DNA of 64,000 nucleotides from Phaeotremella fagi. Taxonomy: Eukaryota; Basidiomycota; Tremellomycetes; Tremellales; Phaeotremellaceae. This document shows positions 46,655 through 58,612 of the stretch, one piece after another. Every line of letters begins with the position of its first letter. Positions within the stretch are counted from its first letter, which is position 1. Where the stretch lies: contig BCHU01000003.1 in assembly GCA_001599715.1 (NCBI GenBank), forward strand, positions 992,001-1,056,000, given 5' to 3'. Under the pieces are notes generated by a model that saw only the letters and a list, made by a program, of their open reading frames with translations, did no database searches and was not told the DNA's origin. The position numbers were made by a program, and so were the translations under genes.

Positions 46655-49029
46655 CTAAGCTCCAGTTTGGTAACGATTCTGATACCCAGGAGGTGTGGGT
46701 ACATTACCATAACTTTGTCTTAAACCAGAAGGAGCGGTAACCAAACCAGGTCGTGCGTAAGCGCCAGCTTGAACATAACCACCAGTTGTACCTGGTAAAG
46801 GTTGTCTATATACCGTGTTGGAAGGTGGTGGTCCAGGTACAGGTGAATTATATTGAGGAGGACCTCTGGAATTGTAATTGTTAGGATAGTTGGGTGTCGA
46901 TGGACTAGGTCTTGCATACGGATTCAGACTGTTTCCATTATAAGATGTAGAACCAGTAGCAGTATGAGGAGGTGGAGGCAAGCGACCAGATTGGGGTGGT
47001 TGATACGAGTAGGGACCGGCTTTTGGCACTGAACCATGTGTTGGAGCTACGCCATTCGTTGGTATCGACATTGCGGGATTACTCCTCATTCGGATAGTTG
47101 TGTTGTCATGTAAAGCCTGTGCTCGTCTTGGATCCAACGTTCCTCTTATCGAAGGTGCTGAAACAGGAAGGAATCGTTTAGCAAGATTATGAGCGAGTCC
47201 GACTTTCGATATCGATTCTTGTGAAAGCATGTCGGCTGGGGTGACATTGGCCGTCAGTTTGGTCAAGGATGATAAAAGTTCTTCAGCTGCAGGGGCATTT
47301 GATCAGTTGCATTTCGAAACGCATTGAAATCTTTGAGCACTTACCAACTGCCTTTTCCCTGTCAGAAACCCAAGATTCTGATCCACGTCGTAAACGCAAC
47401 AACTGCCATGTCTGCAATTCCTCAATCATTCGTTGATTCTCCTCCAACAAATCTTGGACCGTCTCTTTTCGTTTCCCTTTGTCCTTGACATCTTTTGTCT
47501 TCGCCGCATCATCGTCATCTCCAACCTCCAAAGTACCCTGCCATTGAGTTTCAGTGGTTTCAATGGCTCGACCCCAAGTTCTGTGATCGTATTCACGATG
47601 ACGGTGTCTTTCGTGCATGGCTGACATGGTATCCCAATAACCAACTCTACCAGTACTCATCACCGAATCGTAAGTCGGTGCGAAAGACGGCGTGTATGAT
47701 GTACCAGGAGCTTGGACTGTGTTCACTACTTGAAGTTAATATTTGGATAACTTTGATAAAAATCTCGACTTACCTCCTCGAACAATACTTCCAAATCCAC
47801 CACGCTTTATTGCTCTCAATTCCTTCCACTGTGCAGCTTTAAGACTAGCTCGGCGTATGATTGACTCGGATAATTTGGGAATTTTAGGTTTTGAACTTGT
47901 CGATCCTGCAACATGACTTGGTTCAATAGCAACGGCCGATGCGTAACCTGTTGAACATCAGTACGACGTAACCTAATCAGAACTGGAATGACATTACCAA
48001 AATTATCCCCTGTCGCTGCCAACACCTCGAGGAGATCTGTCTCTTCGTTCTCCTCACCAGATTCTTTCTTGACGTTTTTCAAAAGTTTATCACCTTCTCG
48101 AAAATCTACCGATCCCGTAAACCATTCACCACCAACACCTCCAGATGGCACATTGGAAGGTGTTTTTTGCATCAAAGCCCATCTCTTCCTGTCAGCCCCA
48201 TCTGCTTCTGGTATTGATGTCGGTGCAATATGGCATATGAGCGAGTGTAGCGAAGCGCAGAAATTGTAGATGATATGAGGAGGTAGATGCGAAGGAAGAG
48301 GCGGGATTGGAAGGTGGAATTGAGACAGGGATGGCATGGGGTTAGGATAAGCACATGGAACGAGCAGATTCTCCGAAAAGACGTGGAGAGTTTCCTGTCA
48401 CAGATCAACATCAGTTTTTAACGTACTCTATTGTCTGGGTACTCAAAACTTACAACAAGTTGAGCCCAAGTTAACGATGGCTGACGTAGAACGTAGCTGA
48501 GTGTATTCTCTTCCTTCTGAACGAAATCGGGAGGTAACCAGAGAGTCAATATGTTGTTCAGAGGAGCAGGTAGATGTAAAGCCATTCTACAGCCAGCTCA
48601 GTATTTTGTTCAAGTAGTAATTGAAACAACCTACTGCGAGATCACCAACGCCAACGCTTCCCTCGTAGACTGATCCAAGGGTTCACTCTTTACTTCTGGT
48701 TCCATTTCAGCTTCTTCTGTCGTTGAGTCAACAAGCTCGCCTTTCGCACCTTCTCCACCGATTTTCAAAGATATCTTTTGACGTTTAGGTTCGTGTTCCC
48801 CATTGACATTCGGCGAGTCACCGTTGGTTTTGATTGGAGAGCCAGTGGAGGGGATCGTCAACTTGATGGTGGTAGAATTCGCAGTGATAGCAGTAGGAGA
48901 CGTCGAAGGTTGACGTTTTCGTTTAGAGCCTGAATCTTGCGCTACAAGTTGGGAGCGTCAGCAAAGTTTTAACGAACCGATTACACACTCACTATCGTCT
49001 GTGGTGTTTTGAGTGGTCTCTCGGACCAT
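46655..49029 (-). CDS. Unknown nuclear-type protein, Pro/Ser-rich, C-terminal PYxxPPxS repeats
   Basis: The product of about 680-700 residues has no recognised domain. The N-terminal part carries two basic blocks (GSKRKRQPSTSPTA and GEHEPKRQKISLKIGGEG), which suggest a nuclear protein. The middle has ordered helical stretches: TREALALVISQMALHLPAPL and LSYVLRQPSLTWAQLVETLH, then PHIIYNFCASLHSLICHIAP and DLLEVLAATGDNFGNVIPVL. SESIIRRASLKAAQWKEL leads into EYDHRTWGRAIETTETQWQ, a Lys/Asp linker and a coiled coil (VQDLLEENQRMIEELQTWQ). The last 150 residues are disordered Pro/Tyr/Gly-rich with motifs like YQPPQSGRLPPPP. The first Met in frame (49029) is used. Protein-like reading continues further upstream (to about 49165) with no ATG. 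Chromatin or transcription role is a guess. Confidence 0.68.
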
Positions 49030-49738
49030 GTTGAGAGCTAGGCTTCCCCCTTCTGATTTTACCGGTGACAGAATAGTAGTGAGATGGACGGGCTGTTGAA
49101 CAGCTAACGCAGCAAGCGATATTTGGGCTGATGTATCTCCTTCAACAACCAACTGGATCAAGCGTGACTTTTACACAGTTGAACAGTTCTTGAACGAGAA
49201 AAATGAGACGAGTTCGATTTGGCCCAGGCGAACGATGATTCCAATAGAGTATAGGACCAGATTGATTTACTGTCTATTTTGGATATTTGTTATTGACAGT
49301 ACTCGCACGAAACAGGACTCGATACTGATACGCGGCGCGCGTGGAAAGTAAAGTCAATTAAACCGGAGCGAAGACCTGAGTTTGGAATTGAAAGTGTTGC
49401 TTTGTTTTCTTACGGGGATTTGATGTGTACTACCCTCAAGTAGTGGATGGAATAGGGTTGTTATAGTGATAATGAGATAGTAATTGATAGATAGATAATC
49501 AACAAATGTACAATGCTCTGTTGACCATTCTCTTTGTTATTAAGATGAGATGATGGTATAGTGTCGGTGAATTACGGAATATTGATTTGTGGCAATTGCA
49601 CTACTGTACATGTGCAATTGTATGCTGTACGGGTCATTACTACTGTATACCTCCTGCTTCTCACTACTTCCAATGACAATATAGAAATTGACTTATCACA
49701 GATATATAGTCGTAATTAAATCTCCTTCCCTGACCACA
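49030..49738. other. Upstream flank with a protein-like, ATG-less stretch
   Basis: These 709 bp hold the promoter of the gene at 46655-49029. On the minus strand 49165-49030 reads open, and a GC-rich ACGCGGCGCGCG box lies near 49330. No RNA gene was recognised. Confidence 0.45.
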
Positions 49739-51020
49739 TCACTCAAATGGATTCGTTCTTCCCGCCTGTCCTCCATCGTCTTCTCCATCGAGTTCATCCC
49801 CCCAGGCACATAGAGCGTGCCACCATTTATCACCCCTTCTTCCATTGCCATTGTTATCGACCTGAATTCTGCCCTCTCCATTAACAGCATCTGCACCACC
49901 TCTCCATCCTGGCCCTCCATAAGTGAATCCAAGTCCAAGTCCATCCACTTCAGTCGGACTCGTCAGTGGCGATTGAGATGATCGAGACGTAGCAGAATTA
50001 GTTGATATCCGGCGAGACGCCCTAGGATCATTATTGTTGTTATTCGACGGTGCAGCTGAATCCGTGAAAGGCGAAGATGGATCATCTTTGGATTGAGAAA
50101 TCACCATTTTAGGAACAACTGGGAAAGCTGGCTGAGGTTCGTAAGGATTCATGTAACCACTCGGCGGAGGCGAATTTAGTGGTAGCTGGTAAACATGTTC
50201 AGATTTAATCGTCATTGGTTATCAGGACTACTCACTTCTCCTTCTGGCCACGACTGCTTCGTCTTATTACCACCAGACCAGAATCCACCGACCATCCCCA
50301 TCAGACTCGACCTCTTGTCACCACTATTTTCACTCATCATTGATAACGGCCTATTAGAGTTGCTGTTCAACGCAGGCGAAGCTACCACAGGGGACGATGG
50401 CAATGCTCGTGACATTCTAGCAGCTTTACGTCGAGCCATATCTCTAGCTGCATACATTGCCAGTTTCTAAAATCGTCAGGGACTTCTGGGATTGACGATT
50501 CGTATGAAAGCAGACTTACTTCTTGAACTCGGCGTTCTTCTTCAGCCTCTTCCTGCACTGGTGGATAGCTAGATCGATTGACCTCCTCATCTGCATATCC
50601 TTGCTCGGGATCCCATTGTCGTTCTTTCCCCTTGTTTCTATTCGAGTTATTCCTTATCTTAGGTAGTTCGCTCAGATCACCACTCTCAAAGTCAACTTGA
50701 ACGTCCTCTCTTCCCTTCCCCTTCTGACTGGGATAAGGGGACAAGGTTTCCTCTGATTCTGACCGTAGACCTCTGCTACCATCACGTAACGTTATATCAT
50801 CGTTGGCTTCATCAATCTCATCCAATTCGCTTGAACCACTCGGTATTCTTTTGGAATACACGATAGTGCCATTGCGCGTTACTGTCGGTGCGGGGGCGAC
50901 ATTACCAAAAGGAGGATTGACCTCGTCAGCAAGAGGAGCGTATGATTTGTTAGGTCGAGATGTTGACGGTGACGACGACGACGATGACGAACCAGGTAGA
51001 GGTGACAAGATTGACGGCAT
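49739..51020 (-). CDS. Unknown basidiomycete protein with KWWHALCAWG C-terminal motif
   Basis: This gene encodes about 390 residues in three exons. Most is disordered: a Ser-rich start (MPSILSPLPGSSSSSSSPST), acidic and basic patches (SELDEIDEANDDITLRDGSR, GKGREDVQVDFESGDLSEL), then a helix MYAARDMARRKAARMSRALP near residue 200. After a Ser/Asn-rich section, the only strongly ordered element is the C-terminus, GRRGDKWWHALCAWGDELDG followed by an acidic loop and QAGRTNPFE. To my recollection this Trp/Cys end recurs in uncharacterised basidiomycete proteins. The NPFE end resembles an NPF endocytic motif, but this is speculative. It is divergent from PRE3. Confidence 0.72.
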
Positions 51021-51612
51021 TGATTGGAAGATAGGAGTAAAGGGGTAAGAACTGAGATGTTGGGGTAGTTGTGGCTGACCAGAGGTGATTCCTGTGATTT
51101 GCGATGCGACAATCGCGTCAAGAAATGAAGTAGAGGCTGAGGTATTATCAGTCTATCATAGACCTAGAGTTCCTTTCCAACCCATTCAACGAAGAACGAA
51201 TTAAAAATGAAGACTGCGAGCGATAAGGCTGGTTCTGTCGTCCAATTGTAAATTGCGAACTATGAATGAAATTCTGGGTTGTTAGAGGATAGATTGATGG
51301 ACTGAATATATCTAGGAGAAGTGAATGATGATCGATTGATATAGATATACAAATGGTAGAGAGAAAGTATGTACAGTAGGTAAGGCTAGGAGTTGAATTG
51401 TCTCTACTTACAAGTAGTTACACTTTACATGACATCAGGATCACCTGTATGCTGTACGAAGGCTGGGTCTAGATTATTTATTGGAGCCTCCATTTTAGTC
51501 CCTAAACCACGTGGAATAGATCACCACCGCTTGCGCGTAACTGTATGCTGATACGCTGATGCTACATCTATTTCATCTCTCTACCAACAATACAACTCAA
51601 CTCAACACCACA
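51021..51612. promoter_or_regulatory. Divergent promoter region of the unknown gene and PRE3
   Basis: The 592 bp have no ORF of note. I did not find a perfect proteasome element (GGTGGCAAA). A TG/CA-rich stretch lies near 51541-51565. Confidence 0.45.
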
Positions 51613-52661
51613 ATGGAAAACATACACAGAGTAGATATCAATCATCTAAAGAAGGGCGAAGTCAACCTTGGTGTAAGTCCAATTGTCTGGTCTGATCTCA
51701 TACCTATGCTCCCAACTTATTCCTTTGAATACTGATCAACACTCACTACAGACTTCCATCATGGCAGTCCAATTCGATGGTGGTGTCGTCATTGGTGCTG
51801 ATAGTAGAACAACAACGGGGAGTTATATCGTAAGCTCACTCTTATCCCATATCGTTCTCTTGTCACTGATCAAAAACACTCAACAGGCCAACAGAGTTAC
51901 AGACAAACTCACTCACATCCACGATAGAATCTACTGTTGTAGATCAGGTTCAGCAGCAGACACGCAGGCTGTTGCTGATATCGTTCATCAACATGCTCAA
52001 CTTTATACATCAATGTACGGAGGTCCACCACCTGTTCACACTGTTGCTGCACTATTCGAGAAATTATGTTATGAAAACAAAGATCAGTTGACGGCCGGAA
52101 TCATCGTTGCTGGCTGGGATAAAGACAGTGGAGGTTCTGTTTTCAACATCCCTGTAGGTGGTGGTATCTTCCAACAACCATGGGCTATCGGCGGTAAGTC
52201 TTTCAACGAAATCTCTCGCCATACGAGACTAGAGCTGAACATTACAAATTTTCTTTCTTCTCTATTTGATTTTCTTCAAACACTATCAATATCTCCTATT
52301 CCTGTCGATCAACTTCTCTATTTGATTCGCATCTCAGGTTCCGGCTCAACCTATGTCTATGGTTATTGTGACGCAACATATCAAGAGGGGTGGAACGAGG
52401 CTCAAACCGTCGAATTCGTTAAAAACAGTAAGTCTAGCTTGCCTCAGATACGTTCTTACTGACACTCCTCCAGCTCTCGCGTTGGCCATGTCTAGAGATG
52501 GGTCATCAGGAGGTTGTATAAGAATGTGTGTAATCACAAAGGAAAAGGTAGAAAGACATTTCATTCCCGGAAACGAATTACCTAGATTCTGGGAAGGGAA
52601 AGAGGTTGTTGGCGCAGTTGCTGGAGGTGTCGCTGGTAGGGTTGGTGTTGCAGCAGCTTAG
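51613..52661 (+). CDS. PRE3: 20S proteasome beta-1 subunit
   Basis: This is the caspase-like catalytic subunit of the core proteasome. A 21-residue propeptide ends VNLG, followed by the catalytic Thr in [20 protein letters not shown]. The Asp in GADSR and the Lys in [12 protein letters not shown] complete the active site. [39 protein letters not shown] and the beta-1 typical [18 protein letters not shown] follow. [16 protein letters not shown] ends the fold and a Gly/Ala tail closes the protein. Four introns leave about 240 residues, the usual length. The first ATG after the leader gives [17 protein letters not shown]. Confidence 0.97.
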
Positions 52662-52868
52662 GGGATAGATTTGAGTCATAGCAACGAAAAATGATGAAAT
52701 GTATTATACATGAAAATGAAGCATCAGGGCCTAATACTGTCATGTGAAGAAGCTGGCGACTGATTTGACATATTTGCCACTGAAATCAATTTGATTTGAA
52801 CGATTTGATGAATTGATACATATTCTCATCATTCAACTTCAACTTTTCTCTTCATTCGTCTAATAACA

Positions 52869-54390
52869 ATGCCCAAAACTCGCAAAGTCAAAGTCTTCAA
52901 GGAGGTTCATACACACAGTCAACATGGCAAAACGGTCTCTGATTTCATTCCGCGATCCTTGTCAAATCTACCTCCTGAAATTCAGTAAGTCAACGCTCAA
53001 GGTTTCTATTTGATCATGCTAGTGATCTTCTCTAACCCCTGGTCAAAGCTCTTTAGTTATCACTTATCATGTATCTCCACTTGATATTATCACTTATTCC
53101 CAAATCTGTCGTTCAACCCTGTATGGTGTCGATGATAGCTTTTTCGAAGATTGTTGTGCAGATTATGGACTTGGTAGAACCGTCATCGAACCTACACCAA
53201 GTTGGAGGGATACACTCATTGAAGCCAAAAATCATATCAAGAGTTGTAAAGTTCATAACTGCAAGTATGATGGTATCTGGCGTGAGTTGAATCATTTTGT
53301 AAATGAAATCCAAACCTGATCCCATTTCTGTAGCTCAAGAAAATCGTCCTACCAACATCATGAATTCCGATGATGTTGAAGAATTTTTAATCGAATGCGA
53401 TAGAGTCAAGAAGAGAAACGCTGAAATCTTTGAAGAGAATAAGGGGTTATCTTGGGATTCCAGACAGAGACAGAAAGCTGAACCGATACCAAAAGAACCT
53501 CGTCTCCATTCGTTACTCGTCAAAACAGGTCATGTTCGAATTTGGCGTTTAATAACAGGTCAATTTGTTATTGATGATTCTCATAAAGGCTGTAATCACT
53601 CAACCTCGTGTCCAAAACTAGCCGGATTTGATGGAAACGATTATTGTTCTACCAACATTATCAAACACCCGGTCTTGAAGAATGCTTTAGCAACTAGTCC
53701 TGCTCTCCAGACAATGGCTATTCAAATCATCTTCAGAGGTGAGACGATGGACGAGATGGAGGTATGGAATGAGAATGGAATCACAATTGGTGATATCATC
53801 AACACCCTCGAAAGTTGGTGAGTACCACTATACATTTCCACAGAGAAAATGATTTCTTGTTGATAAACGATAATTACGTAGGTCATCCAGTCATGTCTCA
53901 AAGACTATCCTTGAATCCTGGAATTGGAGTTCTCATAACGGTGTCCCATTATCTCGTAAAACCAAAAAACAATTACCATCTCCAGTTCCACTAAAAGAAA
54001 AGAAAAGTAAAAAAAATCAGGATGATATGTCATCAGAATCGGAAAGTGATTCAGATGAGTACATCGAAGGGAAGGAAAGGAAAACCAAAGCTCAAAAACG
54101 AAAGGTCAAGAAAGCTGGTTCGAAGAAAATCAAAGGTTATTGGGAAGAGAATCGCGAGTTGCCAACTGGAAAAAAGTTGTTGGGATTGTGTGCCCAGGGA
54201 ACTGCGGGGTGAGTCTTGTGTGGAATCAGTTGGTATCTCGACTGATGTTCTATTCTCTTTTATTAGACCTTGGCGAGAATCTGTTTACAGAGATGGAGGT
54301 GAATGGCAATTCTCTTTGAGAAGGTCAGGAACTTCGATCGCACTTGCTCTTCACCTCTCGTCGTCCCGTCAACACTTCGAACGTTTCTGA
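52869..54390 (+). CDS. F-box-like protein with DUF6699-like region (3' end uncertain)
   Basis: The N-terminus MPKTRKVKVFKEVHTHSQHG leads to an F-box-like helix LPPEIHSLVITYHVSPLDII, followed by SQICRSTLYGVDDSFF. A middle region with several Cys and His (IKSCKVHNCKYDGIW, then HKGCNHSTSCPKLAGF) could bind a metal. A block FRGETMDEMEVWNENGITIG and DIINTLESWW resembles the DUF6699-type domain of basidiomycetes. A basic linker has SESESDSDEYIEGKERKTK. The last readable part is SVYRDGGEWQFSLRRSGTS. The frame stops at 54388, but a protein-like frame on the same strand continues (FTSRRPVNTSNVSEEFK, then over an intron LAFTLPDPSIITNNT and polyproline). So the true end may be near 54604 after a frameshift or missed splice. 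Length about 400-480 residues. Function unknown. Confidence 0.6.
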
Positions 54391-54500
54391 AGAGTTCAAA
54401 GTAAGTTTCTAAATACTGATAGGGTAATACACGAGCTGAAATCTGATTTCAGCTCCTTTGGCCTTCACGCTACCAGACCCATCCATCATCACCAACAACA

Positions 54501-54543
54501 CCCCCCCCCCCCCCCCCCCCCCCCCCTCCCCCCCCCCCCCCCC
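54501..54543. repeat. Poly-C tract (26 C, one T, 16 C)
   Basis: A 43-bp stretch of pure C with a single T at 54527. Read in the frame that starts with IITNNT it encodes Pro and one Ser, and continues as PPYFAARPPFS to TGA at 54602-54604. Such homopolymers are prone to slippage and to sequencing error, so its length may not be exact. Confidence 0.85.
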
Positions 54544-54726
54544 ACCGTATTTCGCTGCGCGACCGCCGTTTTCGATCGAAGCTGTAACCTACATAGTCTT
54601 TTGACTCCATGCATCGTTGTATTTTACACGAATAATATCTATAGCCAATCATAAACTGAAAATCTATATAATTCCATCACTGTCACTGTCATTGTCATTG
54701 TCACGATCACTGATCGATACCTTCCC

Positions 54727-57700
54727 TCATTCCATAGAGTTATCGGCATGATAAGAACCCTCTTCTCTGTCATCCGTCATCATTCGCCAATACTAGAGCA
54801 ACCAAAGTCAGATGGAAATCAGGAGAGCTAACGAGGGTCGCTCACCTCAAGAATCGTTAAGAAAGTGTAAGATTGCATATCAGCAACCCTTTTGAAAATC
54901 AGTGTCATTTTGGCATAACTAGAACGGATGATCAACCTACCTGAATCGCTCTTCTGTAAATTTATAGGACTGTTCTGCGATTTCTTGCGCAAGATCCAGT
55001 CGACCAGCAGTTGTTCCGTCAGGTGCACCTTCGAAGAAAGCCATGATATCACTGTAGCGAGATCGTTAGTAGAAACAGATGTATTTATAAATCTCTTACT
55101 AGAGATCCGTGTAATCCACTTTCAATGGGACGTAGTGATACCTGTTATATAATCAGTGTGTTTTCTTAGAACAATAATTGTATCTATATTTACCAGGGAA
55201 TGAGAAGACCCTGTAAATTGTTATGTCAGCAATGCAGATATCGACAAAAGGTTAACTCACATGAAACCATTCGGGCTATGAACCACCAAAATTAGTTGAA
55301 ATTGATATCTACCAGTAAGGCAAACTTACATAGATTGTACTCTTAAAAACTACATTGTTTCCTCGTAGCAGACGACGGAAACGCGAACTCCAACCATTTC
55401 TAAACGAGAGTGATTAGTGGTCTGCATACTTGTAACGTGTTTCGTGATTCTCACCCGTCAATATCAAGGATGTATCGGTACCTGAAAAAGCGAATTTAGT
55501 CTACATCTTGTATTGAATATTGCATAGACTCACTTCGGACTATCCTCCTTGCGAACCCAGCCCATGAAGTCAATCTCTTCCTCCATTTGCTGTCTCGTCT
55601 CCTCATCCTCGCACTGCAAAAAAATGTCAGTTTCAAATATTGTCATTATATAATAAACGTCGACTTACTTGAACAGCTCCTCCACTCAATCCAGCATCCG
55701 TGTATTTCGCATTCAACTCTGACACAGGCCATTCTTCCGTAACCAGACCCAGCCCATAGGCTGATCGATCGATCAAGAGGGGATAGGTACCTGCAGTTTT
55801 GTTGTGCGTATAATAATGAAGTCTTTCTCTTTGAGATTGGCGCCAAGGTACCTTTTTGTTGTGTGGTAGACCGGTTGCTGAACCTCGCTATCGATTGATT
55901 GAATCAGCGCGGCTCGTATTTCCGACAAAAAATCGGTATATCGCCCTTCACTTACCCAGAAAGCTTTGCCAATTGTCTTTTGCTCAAACGGTACATAATC
56001 GACATTCTCTGCAAAGCCAAGATCAGTTCATTGGCCCCGCCGAATCTGAAATCATTGACTAACCCCAGACACCATCGAGGGGAACGCCGAGCAGATCCGA
56101 ATTCCACATCGTCTGCCATAGAGTTCAGCAATACTATCAAGAAAGAAAGAAAAAAGCCCTTACTCTGCATGTTGCCAGAATTGGCACCACCTCAACATTT
56201 GCTTTCCCTTGATCTAGAAGAAGAATGTTATGCTAAAGACAAATATGAGACAACTGTTACAAAGCAGACAGTTCAAGACATCAACTTACGAGACCCATTA
56301 AATCTGGATTCTGACAATAATCGGCCGATTGTTCCCAGTCTGCGATGAAGGATTTGTCCTGAGGAGGAGCTGGTACATAATGAGCTTGAGCAATCAATTG
56401 TTACAGAACCAATACTCACCGGTACCCTCTAGACCCATCGGTTGCTGATGTACCCAATCATTGAGAAGAAGATCAGTACTTTGGGTTTTCAAAGGGCTGC
56501 CTGCAGGACAAGGCCATTGCCTATGATGACGTTTAAGCTCAACATGCTGCACCATTTCTGGTTGTAAACTCACCAGCCATACGTCCAACGCATATTTTGT
56601 TCAGCTTTGGTGAGTTGAGCTTTCGGCCACACTAAAGTGGGGTATTAGTGAAACAGACCAAGTGTCCGTACGAGAAGATCTCACTCTTCCCTGCTCTTGC
56701 CAACACTTCACTCCTTTCTCTAAACGTGTTATGAACCATTCCACGAGGTCCGTCATCCCAACTGAAAGCAATTTCTAATGGAGGATTTAGAGTGAAAATG
56801 TCTGGAGGGAGAAGGGGTAAGATTGGAAGAAGAAGAGAAAGGGTGTTGCTATTTTATATGTCAGCTGCGATAAATTGGATAGCATATCTCAATTGCAGAC
56901 CACAGCCATGGTCCTCAATTGTGGGAAGAACTCACTTGGCCCTAAACTTCCAAGCTCCTGAACCTCTCACTAACACCCTCCCCTTTCCTCGTTTGTGCCA
57001 ATCTGAAGCGACCCAGTCTTGATCTGGTTTGCAAGCAGTTCCGTCGTCGCCCTTCCCCTCCGGTACCAAAGTGAAAATGAAAACAGATTTATCGTCTCGA
57101 AAGTCTTCGACTCTTTGTCGAAGGAGTGAAGCTGGATGTGCCAAGAAGGTTTGGAAAGGCTTCTGGGACATTGGATATACGATGGGATTTGCTGGTGATT
57201 TTGGTGTTACCGATTGGGTGAATTTATACCTTCGCGAATTTCGATCAGATAATTTTCAAAGCTTTGTACATATTTCACTCACCAATATTCGAATCCTCTA
57301 GGTGGTTTCATGCTGTACCCTTTCGTATATTCATCAACCGCATCTCTCAATTCGGTGATTCCGTTAAGTTTGGCTTCAATGTCTTGATGAATCTTCTTCC
57401 CTTTCTCTATCAGAAGTTCGATAGGATGTTTACCATTGCCTGGTCGAGTAGGATCATAATGGGTAAGACCGCGTGAATCCACTGGGATAAGTTTATCAAA
57501 TTCCGCGAAAGCAGAATCAGATGATGAAGAGGACTTGTAGCCTTTTGAGCTAGATTTTCTAGGTTTGGACTTCTTGGTTTCACCTTTTTGGCTGGCTTTC
57601 TGGTAGGAGGCAGCGAAAGATGACTTTTTATGTTCCTGGTTGGATGTTTTACCTACATCAAAAGATGAGGTGGTTGTGAAGAAGAGAGAGTGTATCAGGA

Positions 57701-57752
57701 AGATCAAGATTATGAAAACCAGTCCAATCGCGAGCCTCGATAAGCGCAGCAT
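54727..57752 (-). CDS. CAP10-family glycosyltransferase (GT90), type II membrane protein
   Basis: It is a Golgi-type transferase of the family that includes Cryptococcus CAP10 and the xylosyltransferase CXT1, used for capsule and glycolipid synthesis. A single N-terminal membrane helix (LAIGLVFIILIFLIHSLFF) follows a short cytosolic start MLRLSR. A Ser/Lys-rich stalk leads to DAVDEYTKGYSMKPPRGFEY. The CAP10 domain carries WDDGPRGMVHNTFREREVLA and NMRWTYGWQWPCPAGSP, then RYILDIDGNGWSSRFRRLLR and GNNVVFKSTIYPEWFHDW with PWYHYVPLKVDYTDLYDIM, the family donor and acceptor region. AAFFEGA-like helix and KMTLIFKRVADMQSYTFL end the fold. Over a dozen introns split about 720-750 residues. The short 3' exon (YWRMMTDDREEGSY) is joined by eye. 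The acceptor sugar is unknown. Confidence 0.92.
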
Positions 57753-58612
57753 TTTGGATCTTGAGGAGTCCAAGGGGAGTAAGAAGGTATCACAGCCTCG
57801 AATAAGATCGAGTAAGTGTACTTTAAGCTGAAAGCTGAAAGGTGAAGAGATGAATTTTGTTAGTACAAAGTGACAGCAACTACTCGCTGAAAAGTGACAG
57901 TAGGGTAGTAATCTCAAGAACGCGTCGTGCCTGGCGTGTAACCCTTGTTGCCAAAGCAGCAGTCAGACAACAGATATCGATACTGTTCTTAAAATTAAGA
58001 GGATAACATACAACATAGGCTATGAAGAACGATTCAACGTAGCAAGTAATACTGACATGGCTGGATGGAATAACTTCGTCAAGAAAGAAAGATTCAAGAA
58101 AGAGTCAAGATAGGAGGATAGGATCAGAAGACAATGAACTAGAGTAGTACCGTTTCGAATTACTGACCAACCAACCTACCAACCTACCAACCTCCCGACT
58201 CATGAAAGTCATGCTAAATTGATATGATCTGATATAGTATTTGTACTGATGGGGTAATGAAATAGATATAGGTGTCTCGCACCATCAATCAAATCAAACG
58301 ATCGATCAATCAATCAGCCAATCACACAGACACTCTACGCTACTACACTTTGCACGTCCTTTCCCCCTTCTAGTCTTATTCTTATTCGTATACTTGAATT
58401 CAACTTATTTCTTTCATTCTCTCATCATTTCATCTCTTCACTATCCCTCGACCTTCTTTTTTCTCTCTCTTCTTTTTAATCGCATCGATCTACTTCACTT
58501 CTCATTCTCATCGTCTATTCCTTTCCTCTATCATCTGTTATTATTGATCGATTTCTTTCTTTTTTATTTCTTTCGCTACTCCCTCCTCGTTCCATTCTTT
58601 CTTTCAATCAAC
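57753..58612. promoter_or_regulatory. Divergent promoter CAP10-type gene / RRM gene
   Basis: These 860 bp hold an ACGCGT box at 57920-57925, a tandem ACCAACCT-type repeat at 58167-58196, and a long pyrimidine-rich leader (about 58370-58610) in front of the RRM gene. The leader is open in frame with the gene but has no upstream ATG. A (CAATCAAT)-like run lies near 58283-58325. Confidence 0.55.
58167..58196. repeat. Short tandem repeat, ACCAACCT type
   Basis: Three to four copies of the unit AACCAACCTACC-like spacing lie in the divergent promoter. This is a small microsatellite with no known role. Confidence 0.6.

Noticed and set aside
51021..51612. Rpn4-type proteasome element upstream of PRE3
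   Set aside because: No GGTGGCAAA or close variant is present. A TTTGCCACT near 52769 lies downstream of the gene.
58394..58612. 73-codon N-terminal extension of the RRM protein
   Set aside because: It has no ATG and is the pyrimidine-rich leader read as Ser, Leu and Phe. The Met at 58613 is taken as the start.
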